Below are positions 9,049 through 15,541 of a stretch of DNA of 43,370 nucleotides, in pieces. Positions within the stretch are counted from its first letter, which is position 1. Each line of letters begins with the position of its first letter. This DNA comes from UBA7683 sp964397855 (lineage in GTDB: Bacteria; Patescibacteriota; Saccharimonadia; Saccharimonadales; UBA7683), in assembly GCA_964397855.1 (NCBI GenBank), contig CAYNKQ010000009.1, positions 1 to 43,370 on the forward strand, read 5' to 3'. The translations under genes and the position numbers were made by a program. A model generated the notes under the pieces. The model worked only from the letters and a program-made list of their open reading frames with translations. It did not search any database and had not been told where the DNA came from.

Positions 9049-9576
9049 TCAGGGCTTCGGGATGAACGTGACGGTGCTGTCGGCCACGATGCCGCCCTCA
9101 CCGACCACGCAGTCCAGGCAGACGGCCTTCGTGGCGGCCAGGACCATCTCGCTGATGAGCTGATCCATGTGCCACTTGATGCCGCTGAAGGCGACCACAC
9201 CACCATGCCCATCGGTAGCGCTGCCGCCCCACTTGGTCCAGCCGGGGCGGAACAGGTGAGGGAACTCCTGCTGAATGCGCTGGGCGGGGAGTCCAGTCAT
9301 CCAGCTGGCGAATGCCTTGGCGATCGCCACCTCCTCGTAGACGTTCTCGAGGGGCCGCCCACCGATCCAGGTCCTCTTGTACAGCACCACCTCGTCGATG
9401 AAAAGTTGGCTTGGCTCTTGTCCATATTTGGGCTCCCACGGCTTGGTGGGGTCCAGGATGATCAGACAGCCCTGCTTGGGCTTGGCCGTCTCCAGGAGTA
9501 GCAGCCCGTCAATGGCCGACAGAACAAGCCGGACCGCTTCATCGCACAACTCTCGGTTCAGACCGCTGAAGGTCAT
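9049..9576 (-). CDS. Hypothetical protein, GC-rich and probably acquired; possible GlcG/HbpS-like fold
   Basis: 175 residues, not recognised with certainty. The DNA is much richer in G+C than its surroundings (I count 76 of 120 bases at 9061-9180), with G/C-ending codons, while both flanks are AT-rich; this points to horizontal acquisition. The frame is supported by a GGAG Shine-Dalgarno 6 nt before the ATG and a good promoter. The pattern of a beta strand CLIILDP, a helix IAKAFASWMTGLPAQ, then GG..GHGGVVAFSGIKW and a C-terminal helix recalls the GlcG/HbpS (haem-degrading-like) family, but this is weak. No signal peptide or membrane segment. Other long open frames here are a by-product of high GC. 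Confidence 0.6.
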   Translation of the reverse strand: MTFSGLNRELCDEAVRLVLSAIDGLLLLETAKPKQGCLIILDPTKPWEPKYGQEPSQLFIDEVVLYKRTWIGGRPLENVYEEVAIAKAFASWMTGLPAQRIQQEFPHLFRPGWTKWGGSATDGHGGVVAFSGIKWHMDQLISEMVLAATKAVCLDCVVGEGGIVADSTVTFIPKP

Positions 9577-9596
9577 CTGTACTCCAATTGTAGTCG

Positions 9597-9611
9597 GGGT
9601 TCTTAACCCCT
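9597..9611 (-). repeat. Leader hairpin of the GC-rich gene
   Basis: GGGGTT-CTT-AACCCC, a perfect 6-bp inverted repeat between the promoter and the ribosome binding site of the gene at 9049-9576. No T-run. It may be an operator or an mRNA hairpin. Confidence 0.5.
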
Positions 9612-9638
9612 CGCAACTCGCAGTGAGGTACTATTGAT

Positions 9639-9667
9639 ATAATATCATAAATTAATATAAAAATCAA
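9639..9667 (-). promoter_or_regulatory. Promoter of the GC-rich gene (TTGATT - 17 - TATTAT)
   Basis: On the minus strand, -35 TTGATT (9662-9667) and -10 TATTAT (9639-9644) with a 17-nt spacer in an AT-rich patch. The leader is about 55 nt. Confidence 0.65.
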
Positions 9668-9679
9668 TTATTCCCCGAC

Positions 9680-9985
9680 CTATCTATTTATAAGATCTCT
9701 TCCATTTGTTTCAATATCTTGTTTCTCTGCTTGATAATCGAGCAGTTCTGAAATTTCCTGTGCCAGGCGGTAATCTTTATCGGTAACCATGTTCTGGTCG
9801 TGTGTTGTTGTAGAGACGAGCAGTTCGTTATAGTTGCGTATGCCAATGTCGGGGTGATGATTATGTTTGTTGGCAATATCGGCAACCGTGTTAAAAAGTG
9901 CTACGGCATGCGTAAAATCATCGCACTTTAGCACGAGGATAAGTTTTTCGTTCTTCTTGCTCCATCCGCTAGGTAGTCGACTCAT
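9680..9985 (-). CDS. Pterin-4a-carbinolamine dehydratase family protein
   Basis: 101 residues from MSRLPSGW. PCD/DCoH proteins dehydrate 4a-hydroxytetrahydropterin. The signature is present: KHNHHPD (histidine pair before Pro) followed by a Tyr in IRNYNELL, a His in TTTHD and a later Asp. The start at 9985 is preferred to in-frame upstream codons because TATAAA lies 6 nt before it and the upstream codons would run into recG. No pterin-dependent hydroxylase is seen nearby, so its substrate here is unclear. The gap to the divergent recG is only 16 bp. Confidence 0.85.
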   Translation of the reverse strand: MSRLPSGWSKKNEKLILVLKCDDFTHAVALFNTVADIANKHNHHPDIGIRNYNELLVSTTTHDQNMVTDKDYRLAQEISELLDYQAEKQDIETNGRDLINR

Positions 9986-10001
9986 GATACATTTATAGTA
10001 C

Positions 10002-12032
10002 ATGAATTTAGATAGTTCCGTCCAATTGATTAAAGGAGTAGGGCCAGAAACCGCCAAAAAGCTTGAAAAGCTCGGTGTGGTTACTATTTATGATCTTCTA
10101 ACATTTTGGCCAAGACGCTACGATGATTATTCAGAAGTATTGCCTATAAAAGAGATTAAGCCTGGCGGTGTTACCGTCAAGGCAAAGATCGAATCGATCA
10201 AAACGAAACGTGTTCGACGTGGAATGCACCTGACGGAAGCGGTTATACGTGATGACAGTTCGGCCATCAGAGTGGTTTGGTTTAATCAGCCTTACCGAGA
10301 AAAATACTTCCAGACAAATAAAGAATACTATTTTTCTGGTCTGTATGACTTCAGCTTCAACCGGTACGTACTCCAGAGCCCTACGGTAGAAGAAGCTAAG
10401 GAATTCACTACAAACACTGCCAGAATTGTTCCAGTATATGCACAAACCAAAGGCCTCGATTCAAGAGAAATTAGAAAAGCTCTTGCTGAAATCACCAGTA
10501 TGTTTCAAGAACTCCCCGAAACATTGCCAGAAGAGATTATCAAGAAGAATAATCTCAGTACATTCGCTATTGCTGCTTTGCAGCTGCACTGGCCCGAAGA
10601 TCAACAAAAACTCGCCGACGCGAGAGAGCGTATTGGGTTTGAAGAAATCTTTGCGTACGTTTTGGCTGGCCAAATGAATAAGCGACAAGTAGAGCAAGAA
10701 ATTGCGCTTAAAATAGTATTTAATGCAGCTGTTGCCAAAGAGTACACTACAGCACTACCATTTGAACTTACGTCATCACAAAAGCTGGTTTCCTGGGAGA
10801 TATTACAAGATATTGACCGCGAGACACCCATGAATCGGTTACTCGAAGGTGATGTCGGGTCAGGCAAGACCGTTGTAGCAGCGTTCGCGGCTTACGTAGC
10901 AGCTAAACAAGGTATTCAAACAGCAGTAATGGCACCAACCGAGCTGCTTGCCAGGCAGCATGCACAGACACTAGCTAATCTACTTGAACCACTTGGTATC
11001 AGTGTGGGGCTCCTTACCTCAGCCGTAAAAGGTAAATCCAGAACTACACTCAAAGAACAGCTGGCCAACGGAAGTGTTGATATCGCAGTTGGTACCCATG
11101 CCCTCATTCAAGACTCCGTGAGTTTTAAGCGACTTGGTCTAATCGTGGTAGATGAACAGCACCGCTTTGGAGTCAAACAGCGTCAGAAGCTTGTTGATAA
11201 GGCCGAGAAGATACCGCACATTCTAAGTATGACGGCCACGCCAATCCCGCGCAGTTTGGCGCTTACAGTGTATGGTGAACTTGAGATCTCGCTTATTACT
11301 CAAAAACCAAGCAATCGGCTGCCAATTAAAACCGTCATCTGGTCACCCAATTCCCGAGCTCAGCTATACGAAAAGATTGATAATGAAATCAAGAATGGAT
11401 GCCAGGTCTTTGTTGTTTGCCCGCTGATTGATGAGAGCGAAAGTTCTGAAGCCAAGAGTGTGTCGGCAGAACTTAAAAGGCTCAAGCAAGGCGAATTCAA
11501 ACACCGAAGAATGGCCATGTTACATGGCAAGATGAAGGACGAAGATAAAGCGGAGATTATGCAGCAATTTGCCGATCATGAACTAGATATTCTCGTAAGT
11601 ACTACGGTAATCGAAGTTGGTATTGATATTCCAAACGCCAGCGTGATGTTGATTGAAGGAGCTGATCAATTTGGATTAGCCCAGCTCCATCAGCTCCGTG
11701 GTCGTGTTGGTCGTGGTTCGGAGCAAGGCTACTGTTATCTCATGCCGTCCACATCAGCCAAGCCCTCAAAGCGTCTTCGAGCAATGGAGAGTACCGCAGA
11801 TGGTTTCAAGCTAGCCGAGATGGATCTTGAACTACGCGGACCTGGCGCAATCTACGGTGCTCGTCAACATGGTGCTCTTGATCTTAAAATTGCCAACATC
11901 ACTGACATGGAATTAATCAGAAAAGCTAAAGAATCTGCTAGCATTTTCATGGAATCAAAACAGCAACTTTCCGACTTCCCTGATCTTGAAAAACGAGTAC
12001 TCAAGAGCCTGAGCTTAACCTACCTGAACTAG
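10002..12032 (+). CDS. recG: ATP-dependent DNA helicase RecG
   Basis: 676 residues. RecG remodels stalled forks and Holliday junctions. The N-terminus carries the helix-hairpin-type segment LIKGVGPETAKKLEKLGV and the OB-fold wedge domain; the motor has Walker A GDVGSGKTVVA (about 282-292), the DEQHRFG box (about 383-389), SMTATPIPRSLALT, and motif VI QLHQLRGRVGRG. A TRG-like segment is seen near LAEMDLELRGPGAIYG. Length is normal. It may have a weak extended -10 (TGa-TACATT at 9985-9993) inside the divergent pterin dehydratase gene, only 8 nt from the ATG. Confidence 0.97.
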   Translation: MNLDSSVQLIKGVGPETAKKLEKLGVVTIYDLLTFWPRRYDDYSEVLPIKEIKPGGVTVKAKIESIKTKRVRRGMHLTEAVIRDDSSAIRVVWFNQPYREKYFQTNKEYYFSGLYDFSFNRYVLQSPTVEEAKEFTTNTARIVPVYAQTKGLDSREIRKALAEITSMFQELPETLPEEIIKKNNLSTFAIAALQLHWPEDQQKLADARERIGFEEIFAYVLAGQMNKRQVEQEIALKIVFNAAVAKEYTTALPFELTSSQKLVSWEILQDIDRETPMNRLLEGDVGSGKTVVAAFAAYVAAKQGIQTAVMAPTELLARQHAQTLANLLEPLGISVGLLTSAVKGKSRTTLKEQLANGSVDIAVGTHALIQDSVSFKRLGLIVVDEQHRFGVKQRQKLVDKAEKIPHILSMTATPIPRSLALTVYGELEISLITQKPSNRLPIKTVIWSPNSRAQLYEKIDNEIKNGCQVFVVCPLIDESESSEAKSVSAELKRLKQGEFKHRRMAMLHGKMKDEDKAEIMQQFADHELDILVSTTVIEVGIDIPNASVMLIEGADQFGLAQLHQLRGRVGRGSEQGYCYLMPSTSAKPSKRLRAMESTADGFKLAEMDLELRGPGAIYGARQHGALDLKIANITDMELIRKAKESASIFMESKQQLSDFPDLEKRVLKSLSLTYLN

Positions 12033-12060
12033 CACTACTCGGCGACCAGTGGCTTGGCAA

Positions 12061-12089
12061 TTGCTCATATAGCTTTACCGGGTTAGAAT
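12061..12089 (+). promoter_or_regulatory. Promoter of the NUDIX gene (TTGCTC - 17 - TAGAAT)
   Basis: -35 TTGCTC (12061-12066) and -10 TAGAAT (12084-12089), 17-nt spacer. The -10 abuts the ATG at 12090 and is 6 nt from the ATG at 12096, so it selects 12096 as the start of a leaderless transcript. Confidence 0.6.
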
Positions 12090-12095
12090 ATGCAC

Positions 12096-12542
12096 ATGAA
12101 GAAACCACTAAGTGACGAAGACTTTGTGGCTATTTACTCTCGAGTTCCGAGACTCAATGTTGAATTGATTGTACGAACCGGCCAGGGTATTTTGCTTACA
12201 AAACGCGCAATAGAGCCCTGGAAGGGTAAGTGGCACGTGCCAGGTGGAACTGTGCACTACGGGGAGACATTTGATGATGCCATAAAAAGGATCTCGTTAG
12301 ACGAACTCGGTACGGGTGTTGTAAGCACAAAACCAGTAGGTTATATGGAATACTTATCGAGTAAAAACCTTGATGTTTTCACGGGATGGCCTCTCGGTGT
12401 GGCCTTCATTGTGGAACTGGCGGGGAGCGATATTTACCTTAACGAAGATGCCGAAAGTCTAAGATACTTTAATAGCTTACCCGATGACCTGATTGTTGAT
12501 CAGCGGGTATTGTTGGAACGAGTCTTGCGGGGTGAAGTCTAA
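12096..12542 (+). CDS. NUDIX hydrolase, GDP-mannose mannosyl hydrolase-like
   Basis: 148 residues. The NUDIX region reads GGTVHYGETFDDAIKRIS then LDELG: glycine, first glutamate and arginine are in place, but the RE pair of the classical REUXEEXGU box is RI and the next EE pair is DE. That pattern (AIKRI..DELG) is the one seen in GDP-mannose mannosyl hydrolases rather than in MutT-type pyrophosphatases, so a nucleotide-sugar substrate is plausible. Start chosen at 12096 because the promoter -10 overlaps the earlier ATG at 12090. The stop overlaps the next start (TAATG), which implies translational coupling. Confidence 0.8.
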   Translation: MKKPLSDEDFVAIYSRVPRLNVELIVRTGQGILLTKRAIEPWKGKWHVPGGTVHYGETFDDAIKRISLDELGTGVVSTKPVGYMEYLSSKNLDVFTGWPLGVAFIVELAGSDIYLNEDAESLRYFNSLPDDLIVDQRVLLERVLRGEV

Positions 12543-13345
12543 TGTACGCCGGAACAACGCTACACAATAAGTCGGGTAACTTAGTTGGTGCTCACCAAAA
12601 GTTTGATAAAGCAGCACGCAAGTTTATCGAAGAACTTCGCCCAGAAACCAATTTGCCAACAGCTAAAGAGATCCTTCATTTTGAAGGTAACAATGGGCCA
12701 GATGGCGTAAAACGTAAAAGTGCCGGTAAGGACGAACCATGGCATTTTTGGGATCCAACAAACTCCGAAGACACGCTTCTGCTCAAAATCATCAGGCAGC
12801 ACTTTAGTGGGCTGGTAAAGGGCTTAGCAGAAGATAATTGCGAGAAGTCAGCTTTTGAGGCTGCCTGGATGGCCCATGCTATTGTTGATGGCCTTACTCC
12901 CGCCCACCATTACCCGTACGAAGCTAAGCTCACCGAACTTCGTGGCGAAGGCATGGAAACGCGCAATAGTGTTCGCGCCAAGATGATAATTAAAGGTGAA
13001 ACGAAACGCCAGACCGTACAAAAAAACTGGAAAACCTGGGGAGCTAAAGGTTTGATTATTAGTCACGCCTATTTTGAATTTGGCGTGAGTTCTACTGTTC
13101 GCCCAATGAAGTTTACAAAACACCTCTTGAACAGTGGCGACATAAAACACGCCAAAAATATTGGACTCGAAGAATATTTAAAAGAACAAGCCTTGGAGAT
13201 TTACGAACTCAATATGTACGAACGTTTCTTGCGACGCGGCTGGACGACTAAGCTTGCAAGAGAAATACGAACTCAGCTTTCACCAAGAATTGTTCGTTGT
13301 ATCGCTATGGCTTGGATTTTGGCAATCGATGAGGCAGCGAGCTAA
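12542..13345 (+). CDS. Zinc-dependent phospholipase C / P1-nuclease-like alpha-helical protein
   Basis: 267 residues without an obvious name, but the metal-ligand pattern of the trinuclear-zinc PLC/S1-P1 superfamily is visible: H112-x3-D116-x5-H122 (AHAIVDGLTPAHH), H175-x3-E179 (ISHAYFEFG), plus an early histidine H18 and the PWHFWD segment (H68, D71). These spacings equal H118/D122/H128 and H142/E146 of Bacillus cereus PLC. No signal peptide is seen and there is no mature N-terminal Trp, so it may act inside the cell or on nucleic acid. It is coupled on both sides by TAATG overlaps, between a NUDIX enzyme and rsmD. Fold moderately sure, substrate unknown. Confidence 0.6.
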   Translation: MYAGTTLHNKSGNLVGAHQKFDKAARKFIEELRPETNLPTAKEILHFEGNNGPDGVKRKSAGKDEPWHFWDPTNSEDTLLLKIIRQHFSGLVKGLAEDNCEKSAFEAAWMAHAIVDGLTPAHHYPYEAKLTELRGEGMETRNSVRAKMIIKGETKRQTVQKNWKTWGAKGLIISHAYFEFGVSSTVRPMKFTKHLLNSGDIKHAKNIGLEEYLKEQALEIYELNMYERFLRRGWTTKLAREIRTQLSPRIVRCIAMAWILAIDEAAS

Positions 13346-13872
13346 TGCGAATTATTGCCGGCCGCTACGGCAGCCGAATCATTAAGGCCCCACGGGGCTT
13401 TAATAGCAGTCCAATGGGTGATCGAATAAAAAGCGCACTCTTTAATTCACTTGGCGACTTAACTGAAAAAGAGGTTTGGGACGCGTTTGCGGGCAGCGGC
13501 GCACTCGCCATTGAATCGGTCAGCAGAGGGGCCTGGTATGCACTTGCTACCGAAAGAGATCCTAAAACCTATAAAGCCATTAAAGCTAACGTAGAAAAGC
13601 TTGGGGCCCACAATGTAGATGTAGTGAAGGCATCTTGTAAGGCCTGGTCGTCGACTAACCCTGAGAAACAGTTTGATATCATCTTTTGTGATCCCCCATG
13701 GACGGATCTCCAGTTATCCACAGTGTTCTCGTTGATTCGTCATTTAAAACCCAATGGGCTTATGGTATTATCATATCCAGGTAGAGAAGATGTGCCGACA
13801 GCCAATGGAGTTGTTGTGGTGGACAATCGAAATTATGGCGACGCAGCACTAGCTTTCTACCGTTTGGAATAG
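13345..13872 (+). CDS. rsmD: 16S rRNA (guanine(966)-N(2))-methyltransferase RsmD
   Basis: 175 residues. RsmD methylates G966 of 16S rRNA in the assembled small subunit. The start MRIIAGRYGSR and the SPMGDRIKSALFNSLG segment are typical; the SAM-binding motif is VWDAFAGSGALAIESVSRGA and the catalytic motif is DPPW (usually DPPY or DPPF). The start codon overlaps the preceding stop, and the stop codon is embedded in the 5' arm of the terminator. Length is normal for the family. Confidence 0.93.
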   Translation: MRIIAGRYGSRIIKAPRGFNSSPMGDRIKSALFNSLGDLTEKEVWDAFAGSGALAIESVSRGAWYALATERDPKTYKAIKANVEKLGAHNVDVVKASCKAWSSTNPEKQFDIIFCDPPWTDLQLSTVFSLIRHLKPNGLMVLSYPGREDVPTANGVVVVDNRNYGDAALAFYRLE

Positions 13873-13894
13873 GCACCGCTTGGTGCCTATTTTT
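13868..13894 (+). terminator. Intrinsic terminator after rsmD
   Basis: AATAGGCACC / GGTGCCTATT stem with GCTT loop, ending in a run of T. The rsmD stop codon is part of the stem. Confidence 0.92.
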
Positions 13895-13899
13895 ATGTT

Positions 13900-13927
13900 T
13901 TGAATTTGAATCAAGATACGCTATAAT
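13900..13927 (+). promoter_or_regulatory. Promoter upstream of the tRNA-Leu region (TTGAAT - 16 - TATAAT)
   Basis: -35 TTGAAT (13900-13905), -10 TATAAT (13922-13927), 16-nt spacer, directly after the rsmD terminator. It predicts a precursor of about 140 nt ahead of the tRNA, or a small RNA. Further TATAAT (14004-14009) and TACAAT (14062-14067) boxes closer to the tRNA lack good -35 partners. Confidence 0.6.
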
Positions 13928-13928
13928 T

Positions 13929-13976
13929 ACATCCGTTCCAGTTGCATAATTGTGTTGATCACAAATACACGGATGT
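13929..13976 (+). repeat. Nested inverted repeat whose arms match the neighbouring tRNA-Leu ends
   Basis: Outer arms ACATCCGT (13929-13936) and ACGGATGT (13969-13976) enclose an inner hairpin TTGTG-TTGAT-CACAA (13950-13964). CATCCGTTCCA at 13930-13940 matches the tRNA 3' end at 14151-14161 in 10 of 11 positions, and CGGATGTGGTG at 13970-13980 equals the tRNA 5' end at 14078-14088 in 11 of 11. Confidence 0.7.
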
Positions 13977-14076
13977 GGTGAGTTTGTGCGCAGAACAACG
14001 AGATATAATGTAGACACCTGCGTGCCATGTCCGAGATGACGATAATCTAGAACACCAGGGTTACAATTAAAAATAT

Positions 14077-14161
14077 GCGGATGTGGTGGAATTGGTAGAC
14101 ACGCTAGCCTTAGGAGCTAGTGCCGCAAGGCGTGGAGGTTCAAGTCCTCTCATCCGTACCA
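14077..14161 (+). tRNA. tRNA-Leu (anticodon UAG), CCA encoded
   Basis: Acceptor arms GCGGATG (14077-14083) and CATCCGT (14151-14157) pair with one G-U at position 1-72; discriminator A and genomic CCA follow. The anticodon stem is CTAGC / GCTAG with loop CTTAGGA, giving anticodon TAG at 14111-14113, which reads CUN leucine codons. A long variable arm (TGCCGCAAGGCG) and the GGTTCAAGTCC T-loop confirm a class II tRNA. It is followed by a terminator. Confidence 0.95.
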
Positions 14162-14168
14162 ATGTAAG

Positions 14169-14193
14169 TGCCAGGTTTAAGCCTGGCATTTTC
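14169..14193 (+). terminator. Intrinsic terminator after tRNA-Leu
   Basis: TGCCAGG / CCTGGCA, a 7-bp perfect stem with 6-nt loop, followed by TTTTC. The bases from here to the next promoter (14305) hold nothing I recognise. Confidence 0.88.
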
Positions 14194-14304
14194 ATTGGCT
14201 AAGTTTTGGTAGGACGCAGAACCTCGTTGAGCGAGCGGCACCATCTATCGTGACACCGAGCCCCAATTCACCGTCTTTTACGATGTGTTTTTGTTGGCTT
14301 ATGC

Positions 14305-14333
14305 TTGCCAACCTCTGATTTGTATCGGATAAT
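14305..14333 (+). promoter_or_regulatory. Promoter of the amber-interrupted gene (TTGCCA - 17 - GATAAT)
   Basis: -35 TTGCCA (14305-14310), -10 GATAAT (14328-14333), 17-nt spacer; 9 nt to the ATG at 14343. It supports 14343 as the true start of the interrupted gene. Confidence 0.6.
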
Positions 14334-14342
14334 TGAGCAGAT

Positions 14343-15017
14343 ATGGCTACTCCAGAAACTCAGATTGACCCACTTATCTTTGATCGTGACCACGAATTGG
14401 AATTTAGCTTTGCTCTTGGCGGCACCGCGTAGGACTATACCGATGCAGTAGATATAATATCTCGATACGAAAAAGAAAACTCTGATGAGGCTAAGGAGAG
14501 AAAGAGTAAAGAATTACGAGCAGACCCAGGAATCAAAGAGCATATTGACAAGATTGCAGATGTCGTTGGGGAAGGCTTTATGAGTGGATTTATTGATGAA
14601 ATTTTAGTTGAAGGTGTGGTGGATCCTGCCGATCGAGTCGCGTATACAAAAGCGCTGAAGACTAGGGGCGAATCTAGTGTGTTGTTGGCCGGCTATGTTT
14701 TTGGCTATCAGGCATATATGCAAGAGAACCTCATGACTGTGTTTGATGGCGACAGGGACGAGGCGGTGCCAACTTCATGGTCCGCAACTTGGTCAAGGCT
14801 CAGAGGGACCTTGCACCCACTAGGAGGAACAGTCTTAGCGGAGGTAGCGGATTTTTTTGATGAAATGATTCATTGGCACTATAGGGATAGTTACGATCAT
14901 ACGGACGCACTGCGCGGATCTGTAGTAGCACAAGATGTTTCCGCTAGAACCTTCTACGAAGAAATGGAGAGCCACCTCACGCGATCAATCGTTAGACGTC
15001 CAGACGATTGGTCGTGA
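14343..15017 (+). pseudogene. Hypothetical gene interrupted by an in-frame amber (TAG) codon
   Basis: A single frame runs from ATG 14343 to the stop at 15017 (224 codons) except for one TAG at 14430-14432, codon 30. The upstream 29 codons begin MATPETQIDPLIFD and are preceded by a well-spaced promoter, so they look genuinely coding. Downstream, an internal ATG at 14580 with GGGGAAGG 4 nt ahead would give a 145-residue product. The protein is acidic, alpha-rich and not recognised; there is no membrane segment. One base change (for example TGG to TAG) would explain the stop. It could be a fresh pseudogene, a read error, programmed read-through, or a shortened gene starting at 14580. Confidence 0.65.
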
Positions 15018-15081
15018 GGAACTTCTTTCGGCCGCTAGGGCGCATAATTTTACAGTGATGTTAGACATCAGTGAGAGGCTG

Positions 15082-15366
15082 TTATTTTAAGCGGTCAACC
15101 TTATTTTCGATATTTTTAATCATACCGCGGAGATCGTTAAGAGTATCTTCGATATGACGAATACGACCTTCTAGTTGATTACGGGTTTCTTCAATCTTAC
15201 GTTCGGCATCTGCGGAATCTTGAGTGCCCTTAAGTGTGGAGTTTCGAATTTCAGGAATCATTTCGGTATGTCTGCGCAGTTCGTTCACCGAGCCCTTGGT
15301 TTCTTGTGATTCTTTGTAAATTGCTTGTAGCCAGCCGAGTAAGTTTTTAACATCTTCTTGATTCAT
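15082..15366 (-). CDS. Small coiled-coil protein
   Basis: 94 residues, highly charged, with no Cys and a heptad pattern from about residue 45 to the end (IRHIEDTLNDLRGMIKNIEN and following), so a dimeric or trimeric coiled coil is likely. The N-terminal half (MNQEDVKNLLGWLQAIYKES) is amphipathic. AAGGAGA lies 5 nt before the ATG and an extended -10 TGc-TATACT is present at 15388-15396 on this strand. No membrane segment; function unknown. It is divergent from the attenuator-like leader. Confidence 0.75.
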   Translation of the reverse strand: MNQEDVKNLLGWLQAIYKESQETKGSVNELRRHTEMIPEIRNSTLKGTQDSADAERKIEETRNQLEGRIRHIEDTLNDLRGMIKNIENKVDRLK

Positions 15367-15387
15367 TGATTCTCCTTAGGTACGCTT

Positions 15388-15396
15388 AGTATAGCA
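15388..15396 (-). promoter_or_regulatory. Extended -10 promoter of the coiled-coil gene
   Basis: Minus-strand TGc-TATACT, about 22 nt before the start codon at 15366, leaving room for the AAGGAGA ribosome binding site. Confidence 0.55.
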
Positions 15397-15403
15397 GATA
15401 TTG

Positions 15404-15433
15404 TTGACAAATTGCTATTGTATGTGATATAAT
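15404..15433 (+). promoter_or_regulatory. Consensus promoter (TTGACA - 18 - TGa-TATAAT)
   Basis: Perfect -35 TTGACA (15404-15409), perfect -10 TATAAT (15428-15433) and an extended TG element, with an 18-nt spacer. This is the closest match to the sigma70 consensus in the window. It drives the leader/small RNA at 15440-15570. Confidence 0.85.
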
Positions 15434-15473
15434 AAAATTATAGATGTGTAAAGAATATCTAAACACCACTTTT

Positions 15474-15518
15474 ATGGTTAACAGCCACGTACATATCCAG
15501 CCTCGCTTGGTCGGATAG
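15474..15518 (+). CDS. Possible 14-codon leader peptide
   Basis: ATG at 15474 opens MVNSHVHIQPRLVG followed by TAG at 15516-15518. Its last three sense codons (TTG GTC GGA) are exactly the 5' arm of the proposed antiterminator, the arrangement expected for ribosome-controlled attenuation. It contains two His codons, and hisS lies downstream, but they are not consecutive. There is no Shine-Dalgarno sequence, so translation is uncertain. Confidence 0.3.
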   Translation: MVNSHVHIQPRLVG

Positions 15519-15541
15519 CTTTTTCGTATACACAAATACTC

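Noticed and set aside
9030..9637. Several overlapping long open frames on both strands across the GC-rich gene
   Set aside because: High GC removes stop codons by chance. Only the 9049-9576 minus frame has a ribosome binding site, a promoter and protein-like composition.
14077..14161. tRNA-Leu with anticodon UAG as a suppressor of the nearby in-frame TAG codon
   Set aside because: Anticodon UAG reads CUA-type leucine codons. Reading a UAG codon needs anticodon CUA, which is not present.
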